Source: Eudorina sp. 2006-703-Eu-15 (Eukaryota; Chlorophyta; Chlorophyceae; Chlamydomonadales; Volvocaceae). From it: DNA of 64,000 nucleotides. The notes under the pieces are model-generated. The model did not search any database, had not been told where the DNA came from, and saw only the letters and a list, made by a program, of their open reading frames with translations. Below are positions 12,501 to 24,448 of the stretch, piece after piece; position 1 is the first letter of the stretch; every line of letters starts with the position of its first letter. The position numbers were made by a program, and so were the translations under genes. Where the stretch lies: contig BDSI01000069.1 in NCBI GenBank assembly GCA_003117195.1, positions 558,001 through 622,000 of the forward strand, in the 5' to 3' direction.

Positions 12501-13647
12501 CGCAAGGTTGGGATCAAACCTGGCCAGCCAGGGGGATGGCACATGGCCTGAACCCCGGAGACGCCTGGCCCAGTCCAATCAATTTGCACACGCGGCCGGT
12601 CGGTCGGGCGGTCAGTCGGGCGCGCATGCCGATAAACATGCGTCTCCTGTTCGAATGCCCATTCAATCCGTTGGCATGCTTGCAAGAACGCTGCCGTGTT
12701 CTCGAACCTGGCGTCGCAAGGGACGTTAGGGCACGGCCCGCTCAGGGCTGCTCTGACGGGCCCCACCTGGCGCCCGGCGGCACGTTGTCAAAGTCGGTGG
12801 GCGGCAAGCGGTCTTTCTGTACGAAGTCTGCGCCGCAACGGTGGTTCAGTTGGCCCCCCGCTGTCGCGCCCGTATTCCGCAGCTGAAGGTCCACGCCGAT
12901 GCCCGCGAGCGCGGGGACAAGGTTCCGGAGCTGCTCCGCACCCACGCCGTTGGCGCAATCCACAAACAGCGTCCCGCCGCTGCCGCTGCACGGTTGCAGC
13001 GGCTGTGCCTTTGCGAGCTCCAGGAAGGCGCCCACGATGGAGTCAAAGTAGACCTGAAGCTGGGGAAGCGCGGAGCCATCGCCGCCGCTGCCGCCAGCGG
13101 TTTGGCTCGCCTGGTTGGCGGTGTGGACGAGGAAGTGCAGCTGCGGCGTGGTGACGCAGCCGTACGAGTGCACTTGCACTTTGAGCGCGTGCACTCCCGC
13201 CAGCGCCGCCGCGAGCAGCGTCGGGGCACTCGGCCGGTTGTCATGACCGACCAACACAGCGATGTGCTGAAGGGGCTGCGACGTTCCCGCGCTGGTGGCC
13301 GCCTGGCCCAGGATGCGGTCTCGGAGCACGGCCACCAGGGCGTCGTCGTCCTCGCAGTTTGCAAGCTCGCCAGCCACGGCTTCGAAGCTCTGAGGCATCA
13401 TGCCGCCGTCCGGGTCGACCATCTTGACGCCGTTGTCATCGACGGGATTGTGCGAGGCAGTGATCATGAGTCCCGTATGCGCATTGAGCAGGATAGCCCG
13501 CGCAGCTGCAAGTAAGCCGCATCTAAAGACCGTGGACGGCAGTAGGTTGGCATTCGCGCGAAAGCCAGCGGTACCGTAGGAAGGATGGAACCCGGCGGGT
13601 TTCGGGTAAGCGGAGGAAGCCTCCTTGACAAGATTGAATTCAAGCAT
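9580..13647 (-). CDS. PGM3: Phosphoacetylglucosamine mutase (AGM1/PGM3)
   Basis: Interconverts GlcNAc-6-phosphate and GlcNAc-1-phosphate, the step before UDP-GlcNAc in the hexosamine pathway supplying N-glycans and GPI anchors; cytosolic by family. Exons in transcript order: 13647-12767, 12256-12082, 11604-11514, 11238-11126, 10815-10709, 10283-10101 and 9721-9580, giving 563 residues (about 540-560 is usual). Motifs in order: SYGTAGFR near the N terminus, TASHNP with the phosphorylated Ser65, metal loop DGDADR (299-304), [36 protein letters not shown] and the phosphate-binding RPSGTED (521-527). The intron 10100-9722 appears to use a GC donor (AG|GCGAGT), because only that site gives the family sequence [13 protein letters not shown]. 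The gene is convergent with the TMEM216-like gene and divergent from the Tic20-like gene. Confidence 0.95.
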
Positions 13648-14143
13648 TTTGTTATTCCGTAAAACAGACAGATTACATGATTAAGAACAAGAACAGAAAG
13701 TTACCATGTCGTTCGTTGCCAAGACCGTTGGCTAGACGGTCATGCGTACTGACTCACACCCTGTGTTGTTCGCGAACTTAAACAATCTGTATTACCCATT
13801 TTAGTGTTCGTTATTTCATAGGATCACGTACCCAGTGTTGCAGGCGGAATGCAGTCCGCCTTGCGGTCTCGTGCGCCGTTTTCGGGGGTGCTTGGCTCAT
13901 GCAAACCAAATCTTAGCTGTCGGGTATCCTTGCCGGTGGGTCGAAGGCTGAATGTAGGGGTGGAGGCGCAACTTCGACCTTGCGCCGGCACAAGCTCAGG
14001 GACGCTTGGCGGTGGGTCCGATGCATGATCCACCATCACAGCACAATTCGATTGGTCTTATAATGAATTGATTCTGCAGGCTTTGGCCCAGCCTCCCCTC
14101 TCCAGCGGAAGCCGACCCAGCGGGTACGTTTTTCTGCGTCGCC
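13648..14143. promoter_or_regulatory. Divergent spacer between PGM3 and the Tic20-like gene
   Basis: About 500 bases separate two start codons facing away from each other, so this should hold both promoters. The part near the mutase start (13650-13830) is relatively AT-rich. The right part (about 14085-14145) has CAG acceptor-like sites, so the Tic20-like gene may have an upstream exon here. No specific motif can be named. Confidence 0.5.
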
Positions 14144-15743
14144 GTGCAAGGCGCAGCCATCTCAGCATTAACGGCGTGGTCCATACTGCAGAAGCTGGTA
14201 GTTACTTCGTCGCAAAGCGGGGGCAAGGCAGAGGATGCGGAGAAGCAGGACTGGAAGTTCGGCCGAAATGAGGGGCCGATGACCTGGCCGTGGAAGCTCA
14301 TGTGCGCCATTCTGTACATGCTGCCATGGGTGGATGTGACGGAAAAGACAGTTTACTTCGTGGAGCGCTTCCCGGCTTTCATTTGGACCGAGTACTTCTC
14401 GGGCAAGTCACCGGTCGCCGGGTCCCAAATTTCCCTGCCCTCCCCACACTGACCCCCTTCCCCTCAATGATCGTGCACCTCTCTCCCTGACCCGCAGAGC
14501 CATTTGAACACTGGTACAATATTCACGAGTACGCACCGCTGTTTATCTTCTTCGCCACCTACCTGGGCATCGTCCGCAATAAGAAGATCCCGCACGTGGC
14601 GCGCTACCACGTCATGATGGTAAGCGCGTGTCGTCCGGGGCGCAGCTGCGAGTAGCTGCTGGCGCCAATTCAAGTCACATCGACCTGTGAAATGTGATAT
14701 GGGCACCGACCTTTGATCTGGGTTATCCGGGAATAGAAGGGATATATCCCAGCCGGCGGCTTTTCCACGGGGCCCAGAGCAGCCCTTCGGCAGCAGCCGC
14801 AGCCGCAAGCGGTGCCACCGATTGGGAAGTCCAACCCTTTTCTTGCGCACTGTTGTATCCGACTTCAGCCCCCATCACGGCCACCTACCCCTGCCACGGG
14901 ACGATGTGTAGGGCGTCATGTTGGACATCGTGGCCATGATCCTGATTGTGACGGAGGAGAACCTGCCCACCGGGGTGCTGTGGACCCCCTGGTCGGACCT
15001 GTTCTACGCCCTCATGTTCTGGTTCATCTTCCTGCTTGTCGTCTACTGCCTCTTCTTCTGCTTCCTGTGAGTGCCGGGGCGGCTGCCTGGGAAGGCCGGG
15101 GCGGCTGGATCCCGGAGGCGGGGGGACGGCGGTCGGCGTGCCGTGGGCTGAGCCCAGGGCCAGGTTCGGGATGATGGACGTGGACGGGTTTGCTGGTCTA
15201 CCCGTACTGGTGTTGGTGGCCACAGCTGTCGAGGGAGTGGGACAAAGCAGCGATGGGCCAGCAGGATGTGGCAGCAGGCAGTCCCAAATGGGGGGGTGGG
15301 GCATGTGGGCAGTCCGCGCGGCGAGACATATGGGGGACGCTGGTTATGGGGCAGCCGCAGCAAGCAAAACCCCAAACTTGGGAAAGCACAAGCTCCTCAG
15401 TTGGTGGATGGCTTCGAGGCCGCGCGTTGGAACGTATCAGATCTTTGTTGCGTCGTAAATGACCGGTCATGCAAAAGTAGCTGCAGTATGTTCCCACGCA
15501 CGCTGCGGGCCATGTCGTGACGCTGACGAGTGACGACATGTGCTCAATCGCATGTTTGGCTCCGAAACACGACATGCTCATCATAATCTTGGCTCCGAAA
15601 CACAGTGAACCAAACCCGTCCATGTGGTCCCCCGATGCCGTCGCCCCCGCCGCTTGATGCCCAGGGGCTGGTACTGCGAGATCCCGCTCATATCGGAGGG
15701 CGTCTACCTGCAGATCGAGCAGGCGGAGCAGCTGGGCGCCTGA
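14144..15743 (+). CDS. TIC20: Tic20-family chloroplast inner-envelope translocon protein
   Basis: Four-helix membrane protein of the Tic20/Ycf60 family, part of the protein-import channel of the plastid inner envelope. Exons 14144-14402, 14498-14619, 14912-15066 and 15665-15743 give 204 residues. Hydrophobic spans are near 50-64, 97-112, 127-140 and 156-179. Family features are MLPWVD in the first span, FFATYLGIVRN (104-114) followed by VARYHVMMGVMLDIV, and a closing GWYCEIPLISEGVYLQIE. The first intron is read as GC-AG (donor GG|GCAAGT), the only join giving YFSEPFEHWYN in phase. The start is uncertain: the roughly 45 residues before the first span could be the end of a transit peptide whose beginning lies in an unseen upstream exon. 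The Tic20 paralogue (I, II, IV or V) cannot be decided here. Confidence 0.85.
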
Positions 15744-18700
15744 GGATGGGGGCGAGGGGACTGGAGGGGTTGGGAGTTCGCGCAGCTGGGGGGAATGCTC
15801 GCGGGGAGGGGAGGGGATCCTGACACAGCAAGCGGGAGCGCTCCAGGAAGCTTTGCGTGCAAGGCGGGGCGCTGCGGCAGTGGTCCGCAGTGGGTAGGGG
15901 CCCCGCGGGTCCGCATTTGGGCCAAGGGCGCCGCTGCCCGGCGCGTCGAGGTTGGGAGGAGGACGGGGACGCATGGGGTATCAGGGAAGCGTGTTAGGAT
16001 GACCATCATGGTTTGGACTCCCTAGGGGGTCTTCGTATGTTTCGGGGTTCGGACTCGGGTGCCCGCGGGGCGCTTACAGGCGGGCGGAAAGGTACGGATC
16101 GGTTCGGTACGGAGAACAGCCGGGTGACACGCATTCGTCTCAGCGGGCGACGGGAGGGGGGGTGCTCGTCTGTGGCCGCACCCGGGGGCTGCTCTGTCCA
16201 CCGGAAAGCGCTTGTGTGGCGTCTGGACGTCGGACGTTCTACAAGATGCATCGGCGTTAATGAGGCATCGTGGCTTCCTCCGGTAGGGACCTATCCGGCG
16301 GCGGCTCCGCGGGCGGATGTGCCATTCGGGACGGGACTTGGGCGACCGGGCGCTGACCCATGGTACAGCCCCGACTGGGGCCGGCCGACTCTTTTGTTGT
16401 GCGGGGGCGGCCCGGATTTGTGCAGTAGTTGCGGTACCTGAGCAAGGCCGCAAGGGCCGTGGCCTCACAAACAACGGGGATGCCGATGCTGTTTGTGGTG
16501 TAGGGGCGCGGACCGCCGATGGTAGGCCTGCACCTGCACGACGGCCGCCGCCACGCAGGCTGCTATAGTACGGGGAGCCCGGCCACGCGGCCGGTCCCGT
16601 GCTGCTAGCATCTGGGGAGGTCGCGCGCCCGGCTCCGTCGTTGCTTGCTGGGGTATGTTGCCACCCGCTGACTGGTTTGCAGGGGCGGGCAGGGGTCCGG
16701 GGCAGTGCGCTCCCGACCTCGGGCCGGACACCACAGGGACCGTTGCGGACATGCGAAGAGCGGCACGCCACGCCGCCGCTTCGCCTGGGAGGCTGGGGCT
16801 TTCTGTGTATGCATGCCAGCTACCGGTACGTGCAATGTCAGCAACGCCGGACTCCGTGTTCCTGGCGTGCGGCAGTGCTGCGCAGCTGCGGGTGCGGGTG
16901 TATGTGGACCGCGCTGTGACGGGTGGCCACGGGTAGGGCAGCTCCGTGCATGTGGCTGGGTGCGACGGGGTAGGGCAGCCAGGGACAGCTCTGTCGCTAC
17001 GCCGGACCCGGCGCCCGGCGATCCTCAGGTGGCGGCGGTGAGTGGTGGCGGCGCTGTCTTTTCGAGAGGCCTGCCTGATGGCCTTGGGGTGCGCGGAACC
17101 CCAGACCAATAACTGGCTATGTAAATCGTTGTGGCGCCCGGAGGGGCCCGGCACTCCCGCTCCCGTCATGTAATGCTGCGTGTCGGCGCGGGGCCTGCAT
17201 GTCACGGTCACGGGGCCTGCTGAGGCCATCCGGTTGCTCCGGGTCCACGACCGATTGGGGCCCTTGTAGGCGCGTAAGCGGCAGAGCCCGATTGGCTGGA
17301 CACGGTCAGTCAGTGACCCTGGCAGGCGGGCGCTCAATACATTTCATGCGCGCAGTGTGGAAATGCTGGCCCTGCACAAATCTCTTGGGTGGTGCTGCGG
17401 GCAGTCTTTGCAAGGCACGTCCGGATCCACACAGAGCTGGACGGGACGGGAGCCGCGCCGAGAATCCATAATCGCGTACCCATGCTGTGCAGGGAGGCGG
17501 GGGAGACAGGAAATCATCAAATCGTAAGCTGCTTTGCAGCTGGTAAAAAATTGTCGACGCGCTGCTGCTTCGGCGTAAAGAAATGAACGCAACTTTGCAA
17601 GGTGGACCCTTGGTGGACCCGATAGTATGACAACACGATAGGCCTCATGGGCTGCTGCTCTGCACAGCTCCACACCCGGGGAACGGCCCTGGTGACAACG
17701 TAACGCAGCCTGCCTGCAAGCGCTGAAGCGCCTCAGGCACTCAAATCGCATTCGAACAGCGCAAGCAACCCACAACCGCAAATGCACACCCTCGGCCGTC
17801 GTACGGCTCGTAAGCCTGCCTGAAATATGCCTTGCGTATGAGCACCGTGACACGAACTGCTAGCCCGCAGCTGCAAAACGGAAAACCCCAATCGCATGGG
17901 AAGAAATGGGGAACCCAAATGGTTGCCCTGCGTTACTTGTTCTGTACAACACTGCCGTACCGGCTTACAGCAGCATAAGTACCCATGAACCCATCTCCCC
18001 AAAGTCCTGTATACGGTGTATCTGAGCCGCGCTACATAAGAGCCATGCATGTCTGCATGGAGAGCTTGAAGCATTCCACAGAGTGCTGGAAAGGATGCCC
18101 CGCTCATCACTCATGGGTTCTCCACGCGCCGTACGGTTTATCGTGCAGCGTCGCCGCTACCTCCGGCACCCAGTGCCCCGCCTATCTTGTTGTCATCATT
18201 GTTTCGCTTGTTGTCATTCGTTTTCGGAGGAGCCACAGATGCGCCGCTTTCGCTTCAGTATGCGCTATGAACCTGCAAACCCTGCAAACGCTCTCCTGAC
18301 CAGTGTCCATTGATGGCCTTACCGTATCAGCTCCCCACATGCGGTTGCGAGACCCCGTGTGGGAAACGAATGCAACAATAAATGGATGGGACAGACTCTC
18401 GGGTCTCGTCAGGAGCGAACCACCGCACCCTCGTCTCCAATCCTACTACCCATATCTTCGTTGGCTTCATGCACACACACGTCGCCAGTTGGAGTGGATG
18501 GCCACCCAAGCGATCGCGCCACACGCACCTGCGCCCAGCCCCGCGTCTCCAATGTGACCCCTGGGGCCATCTATCTCTTTCCGAACACAATGCACCACCT
18601 CGAGACGCGACCTGCACTTGCGGCTACGCCCGGTTCCTGTTTCTGACACCTCGCATAGTCAGTTGGTCGGCACTCTGTCGATACATCTGCTTGCCACCAC

Positions 18701-19094
18701 CGCCTCCCTCTCCCGGGATGGAAGCCGTGCAGGCCGCCGCTGAGCGTATTGGGCGGCCTGCACCCGACAGACCTCTGCGCCCTCTTAAGTTACGTAATTA
18801 CTACGTCTGAGGTGGGTTCGCCTCTCATGCGTTGTCCCAACGGGCACCTGTAACCAGAACTCCACACCTGCCAACTCCGCTGCTGTTGATGGACTAATGA
18901 CCACATGGACAAGCCATCCGGTACCTGAATGAGTACATCCTACAGCGTCCCACCCCGGTATGGATTCCGCGAACGCGTGTTGACGTCAGCCACCGTCCTG
19001 AGCCACCCAGCAGGCATACCCGGCTCTGCGCTTGCAGGTACGGCGCTGCCAACGCAGGTGAACGCGCATCCGGCCTCCACGCAAACCTCTATCC
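15744..19094. other. Spacer between convergent Tic20-like and MYND genes
   Basis: This GC-rich 3.3 kb must hold both 3' untranslated regions. TGTAA occurs on the + strand at 17120-17124 and 17169-17173, and on the - strand at 17965-17969; these are candidate polyadenylation signals for the Tic20-like and MYND genes respectively. Long open frames at 16.0-17.3 kb on both strands show Arg/Pro/Gly-biased translations typical of chance frames in GC-rich DNA. No domain or splice pattern supports a gene. Confidence 0.5.
17965..17969 (-). terminator. Possible polyadenylation signal of the MYND gene (TGTAA)
   Basis: TGTAA on the - strand about 1.1 kb past the MYND-gene stop. The distance is long but not unusual for volvocine 3' untranslated regions. 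Confidence 0.3.
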
Positions 19095-22000
19095 CTAGCC
19101 CCCCCCACGCGCCCTCAGCTCCGGCTGCTGCGCCTTCCGGCTGTGCGCCTTCCGGCAGGCCTGGCTGCAATAGAGCGCCTTACCGCCGTCGGCATCGCCC
19201 CCTCGTCCCGGCACCCGCCCCGCCCCGCGGTCGCCGTCCAGGTTGACGCAGCGGGGATTGGCGCACAGCCGCAACTGCAGCGCCGCCGCCACTACGCAGG
19301 GCGGCGGCAGCAGCGCCGCCAGCCGCGCGGCCCAGCCGCCCTCGCAGGCCCGCAGGCGAGCCGCGTCCCCGGGTGACGGATTCCCGCCCGCCTCCAGCTT
19401 CTGTGCGAGCTCCTCCAAATGTTGCAACATGGAATTGCCGCTGGCGGCATCACTGCCGCACGCCACGCGCCTGATCCAGGCCAGGAAAGTGAGTCGTGTG
19501 CCTACCGGGGTCCGCAGAAGGGAACGTCCCTGATCAGGGAGGGCCACTAGCAGATGGAGGAGGGCGGCTAATACCTGGGGATAGCCGGCCGCAACCGGGA
19601 GGTAGCCCTCAGCATCGTAATCTCCGGCCACAGCAGAGACCGAGCGCGCGAGTATCGCCTGGCAGGACCTCTTGATAAGGCCCGGCACGTCCAGCGGTCC
19701 CAGCAGCAGCGCCTGCCAGCTGTCCGCCTCGGCCGCGCTGCGCGGAAGGACCGCCCCCGCGCACTGACTCGCCGCCGCCGCCGCTGCCCGGCTGTCCAGG
19801 TACGCGACCAGGAGCGGCTGCACCCACAGAGCTATCGTGGTGATGCCTGCGCAGGTGATTTCTGAAGCCTCGGCGGCCATCCTCGACGGACGAAACTGTT
19901 CGCAGGTGTCCGTGATGTCGCCGACCAAAGGCAGCCAGCGGGCGGTGGCGAAGGCAGCCAGCAGCGATAGCTGCTGCAGCGGCGGGAGGCGCGGCGGGTC
20001 GCCGCTTCCGCACGGTTTGCTGCCGCTGGCGCTGGCGCTCCCATCCCCGCCGGCGTCGCCGCCGCCACCACCACCTCCGACTGACGCCCCGCCAGGCCTG
20101 GAGGCACCTGCCCGCCTCGAGACAGGAATGGCCATCGCGGAGCGTCTGTCGCTGGATGCCGTACCGAAGTCGTACTGCCGCCACCAGTACTTGCTGTGCT
20201 TCAAGAACCCGGCGTCGGCCCAGCGCCGCCAGGCCATCATAGCCTCCATCAGACACCCTTGGAGATCAGCGACACCCGACAGGAACCCTCGGAAGCAAAG
20301 CTGCGACATGCCGGGGACCGACGCCTGCACCCGGCGCACGGCCATACCCGCCGTGGCAATGAGGGCCGCCACCTGGCGCGGATCGCCGTACGTCATCAGG
20401 CTTGCAAAGCCTGCCGCATTCTGCCTCGCCAGCTGCACAACGCCGTCCAGCACCGAGGACCGCTGTACATCGGGATGCCCGGCGGCGCCTGGACGGCCCT
20501 CGTCCCGGATGGTTCGCTCCAGAGCGCGGACGTAATCGGCAGACAGGGCTGCGGACAGCTCGGGCCCGGGCTCGGACGGCAGGTGCGCGCCTTCACTGCC
20601 GCCGGCCGCTGAAAAGGGGACGTGCGGAAGAGGACGAGGAGAATTAATCGGGGGAATCGGAGGGGTAGAATCCGCTCGACGCATATTTGCATCGCTGCAG
20701 TGTGGGTAGGCTTCCGTAACCTCAGGTTGTCGCGGCTCGACGCACAGGAAAATCATGTCGAGCTCTTGATCGCCTGCCGTATTAAGAACGTGGAAGATGG
20801 CTCTGACGCCAACACCCGGACGGCATCGTGAAACAACACGCAGCTTAGCCGCACTGACAGTCCTGGGCAGGAAGTGCCGCGAACGCACCTGGTACAACTG
20901 GGTCGGGCAGCGCCGGGAGTGGCAACCTGACCAGCAAGTCCAGCGGTGTAAACCGAGGCAGATCGTCGCCAAGCCGGATGCGTACCGCGGTGTCTGCTAC
21001 TCGTACAGCTTGGGGCCATAGGCTGAGCGTTCCTGCGCTGCCACCGCCGCGTCGGTTGCGGCTGAGGACCAGGGCGCAGCGCAGCGCCGCCAGAGCCAGC
21101 CGCACGGCCTTTCCAGGGGTTAGGCCGCTCCCGCCGCCCGTGCCGCCCGTGCCGCACGACGGTTCCGCGGGGGCCGCCAGGGCGGCGGCGCGCGCGCACA
21201 GGGCCGCCAGCGCCCGGTCGCTGCAGGGCCGGGTGCGATTGTCCGCCCACCAGTGGAATGCCTGGATCATGAGATCCGTCTCCAGCACGATACCCTTGCC
21301 GCGGCTCCCCTTGCCACCAGCGGCCGAAGCGTCGCCTTTGTCGTCGGCGTCGCCCTCGATCTCGGGCAGCAGCCTGGCCCCGAGCGGCAGGCCGTAGTCG
21401 GGCCCGCCGTCCGCCGTGCACAGCTGCGACACGACGTGCAGCAGCAGGAAGTACTGCACGCAGCGGCCCGACACCAGCGCGTCCACCCACACGCCCACAG
21501 AGCGGTCGCCGCCCAGCCGAGTAAGCAACATCAAGGCGAGGCCCCCGCTCAGCGCCGTCAAGAGGCCATCAGCGAGCTCTTCATCCTCGCTCGTCGTTGC
21601 TGCCGGTGTCTCGAGTGGCTCCATCTCAGCAGAACCTGTGCCCCCTACATAGCTACCGCCGCCGCCGCCGCAGCAGCTATGCACGTCGCAGCGGCCATCG
21701 CCGTCAGCGTTGATGCCGGTACCGGCACCGGCGCCGGAGGCTCCGCCGGCGCCATCATCGTGTTTCTCGCCGTAGCAACCGGACACGCCCGCGGCCCGGT
21801 TGAGTACGGCAGCCCACGTCGCATGCTCCAAGGCCCGGCTGCTAAGAATCGAACCGCGCAGCTCCCGCATGGCGGCAGTGAGGGTCGGGTCGCCCACCTT
21901 CAGAGAAGCGCGGCATAAGGCGTTCGTCATGCGGAGTATGAATAAGCAATATCTTATAATGACGCTTCTGGACAGTGATGCCGGCACGGTGGCCTCGTGG

Positions 22001-22911
22001 GCCGTCGAGGCGGCTCCTGGCGCGGCCTCCTTCGGCGGCCCCTCTGCGCCCGCGGAGGTCAAGACTGCCGCGAGGCTGGCCGCTGCGCCTGCCAGCGTGC
22101 GGGCTAGGCACGGCATGACATCTGTGCGTGCCAGCAACCGGAGGACCGCCGCTGCCGCCGGAGCCGCCGTCTGCATGGGGCTCTGAGGAAGGTGTGTCGC
22201 GTTGACGAGGTGCACCAAGCTTCTCTGGAACGCGCCCAGCAGCTTGACCCGCATCAGCCAAGCCCTCAGCTCCGCCTCGTGCGACTGAATGCCGACCGCG
22301 GGCGCGCAGCCGGGCCGAACCATGCACGACAGCAACCGAAGCAGATTGCAGCGGCTGCACGGATCCGCCCAGACGTGTGCGGGTAGGCGGCCTTCCTCGA
22401 CCCACGCCACCAGGCTTTCCAGGAGGGCTTGCTGGCCGGCGGCGTCACCCTCACCGAGTGTGGCTGCTTTGTCGGGAGCGGGCCCGTGGAGTCTGGTTAC
22501 CTGCTGTCGGCCGCTGAGGTCGCCTTCCGCTGCTCCTTTGCACGCTCCTAGAACCAGTCGTGCATCGTCTTGTTGGGTGACGTTACACTGCTGGGGCCGC
22601 TTCTGGCGGGGCAGCTGGCGTTGGGGCAGTTGGGGCCGGTGCAGCTGGGGCTGCTCAGACAGCAACGCCGATCCTGAAGCAGCGGCCGCGCTAACAGCAT
22701 GGAATGGAGCTGTACCCTGGTCCGCGGGACCCTTGCTACGGAGTTCCGCAACATCGTTCGCAGCCGCCTGCGCTTCCGGTTCCAGCTGGCCGCATGCCTT
22801 TGGCGGTAACATTGGTCGCTGCCGGATTTTGAGACATGAACTGCCTCGTTCTCCACCTCGGCCTGCGGGGTCGGGACGTCGGGTAGGAACGCAGCCTGTA
22901 GAGCCAGGCAA
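19095..22911 (-). CDS. Large volvocine protein with degenerate C-terminal MYND finger
   Basis: Two exons, 22911-20889 and 20608-19095, join in phase (donor CCAG|GTGCGT, acceptor TTTTCAG|CG) to about 1,178 residues. Ala/Leu-rich helical stretches alternate with Gly/Ser-rich linkers, for example poly-Gly near DVHSCCGGGGGSYVGG. The C terminus has CANPRC (Cys1123/Cys1128) and YCSQACRKAH (Cys1155/Cys1159, His1163), matching the first and last parts of a MYND zinc finger. The middle CxxC pair and the final His/Cys are missing. This architecture is typical of an expanded volvocine family of unknown function; MYND fingers usually bind proline-rich partners. Further small introns in the first exon cannot be excluded and the start is the first ATG of the open frame. 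No function beyond the finger can be assigned. Confidence 0.72.
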
Positions 22912-23041
22912 AGTCCAATGCTCCGACTGTGGCGCAATTTAAATTTCATGGGACAAGCAGAAGTCCGCAATCGTGGCTGTCAAGGAGCGTTCTGGTCGAC
23001 GACCCAAGCCTGAGCAAACGAAATTTTCCTTCCTGTGCTGG

Positions 23042-23127
23042 AACCAAATCGCACGAAGATGGTGCTTCTTTTGCAGCCCTGGCAAACCAAATCACACGAA
23101 GATGGTGCTTCTTTTGCAGGCCTGGCG
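23042..23127. repeat. 43-base tandem duplication
   Basis: Two copies with period 43 begin AACCAAATC at 23042 and 23085. Each carries CACGAAGATGGTGCTTC and ends TTTTGCAG followed by GGC or CCC. The TTTTGCAG resembles a splice acceptor. The pair lies just upstream of the MYND-gene start codon, that is, in its 5' region. Confidence 0.9.
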
Positions 23128-24443
23128 GTATTCGCGCTTAACGCGCATCGGCTGATATGCACGCCTCTAACGCAGGACTCCTCACCTGCTATTTGCAAAT
23201 CTTCCCTGCGGATGGGTGGTTGTGGTGAATAACCTTGCGACGGTTCAATTCATCGTCGGTTAGCTGCGTTCCCGTCACGGTGCTCCCGACGATACAAGGA
23301 TGACTGCCTAGTCTCCTTATGTCGCATAGCAAGAAGACAGCACAGCTTCATACATCTAAGAACGATTCTACTTGACCTCAGCAGTGTTTTTAGTTATGAA
23401 TTGTACGACGTGAATCCTGTCCTACGGTCGACTTGCCGAGCAAGCAACTCCATAAGTTATGCCAAAACATCCGATATAGGCAAGGATGTCCCACGCAGCG
23501 GTGTTGATCCGAAGCAGGCCAGTTTGATTTGTGCATGCGTGCAGCGCGCGCACAGGTCCACGTCGAGACCTGTCGACACGAGCTGACACGACGGTGTCCA
23601 GCAGGCCCTGCCAACCGCACCGCCACGCACTCCCGCGTCGAAATCCAGGTGGCCGTCGTGCCGCCACCCCTGCGTGAACAGGGATTTGAGGCAAACTGAG
23701 AGCTGAGGCAAGCCGTAAGGGATCGGAAACTGCAGACTCTGTGAAGCGGTCAGCTCTGCACGATGCGGCGGCAAGTGCCCACAAGTGCCATCGGCAGCAG
23801 TTATATGACCCGCTTTCGCTGTGTATGTATGGGTCAACCCATTGGCTACTCGCACCTGTATCGGTTCCCGGCAAGTGCTGCGCACCCAGCCACCATATAC
23901 CCGCAGAGGGGTCATGCAGGCCAACACACCAGGTTGCTGACGCGCCAGGATTTGCCTCTCCTGGAAACCGCACCAGACCGACCAGGCCAACCAGACCCGC
24001 CGAATCATTTGGCAAGGAGGGAGGCGGGATTTGATCTGCATGCGACCCACATTGTAAAATGCGTCAGGCAATCGCATGTGGCGCAAGGCTGCAATCAACC
24101 AGCGGGTGGGGGACCGATGCCTCTCCTAAAATCACATTGCACATCGTATGCTGAACGCCGTTCTGAACCATTATTTTGTAAGTCACGTCTTCATGGGTTG
24201 TCATTGGTAAACACATATCAGCGTCCGTGCGGTCAACAACGGTACTTTAAAATGGAGAAAACCATGAGCCTGTTGCATGGTGAGATGAGAAGGTCTTCAG
24301 GTTTCAGGACTTCGGCATGCTGCGCGTTAAGGCAGTAACGGGCTGGGCAGCGCAGCATGCATGCATGGCACGTCATGGATCGCACGGATTCAGGTGAATA
24401 TTAGACTACGTATTCGCACACAAGTGTCAACAAGACCTAACGA

Positions 24444-24448
24444 TTACA
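24444..24448 (-). terminator. Candidate polyadenylation signal of the dehydrogenase (TGTAA)
   Basis: TGTAA on the - strand about 960 bases past the dehydrogenase stop codon, at the end of an AT-richer stretch. Confidence 0.4.

Noticed and set aside
14694..14939. 81-codon + frame inside the Tic20-like gene
   Set aside because: Lies mostly in the intron 14620-14911 and shares no frame with the conserved exons.
16022..17337. Long - strand frames of 249 and 290 codons
   Set aside because: Pro/Arg/Thr-biased translation, no recognisable domain, no matching splice partners; chance frames in GC-rich spacer.
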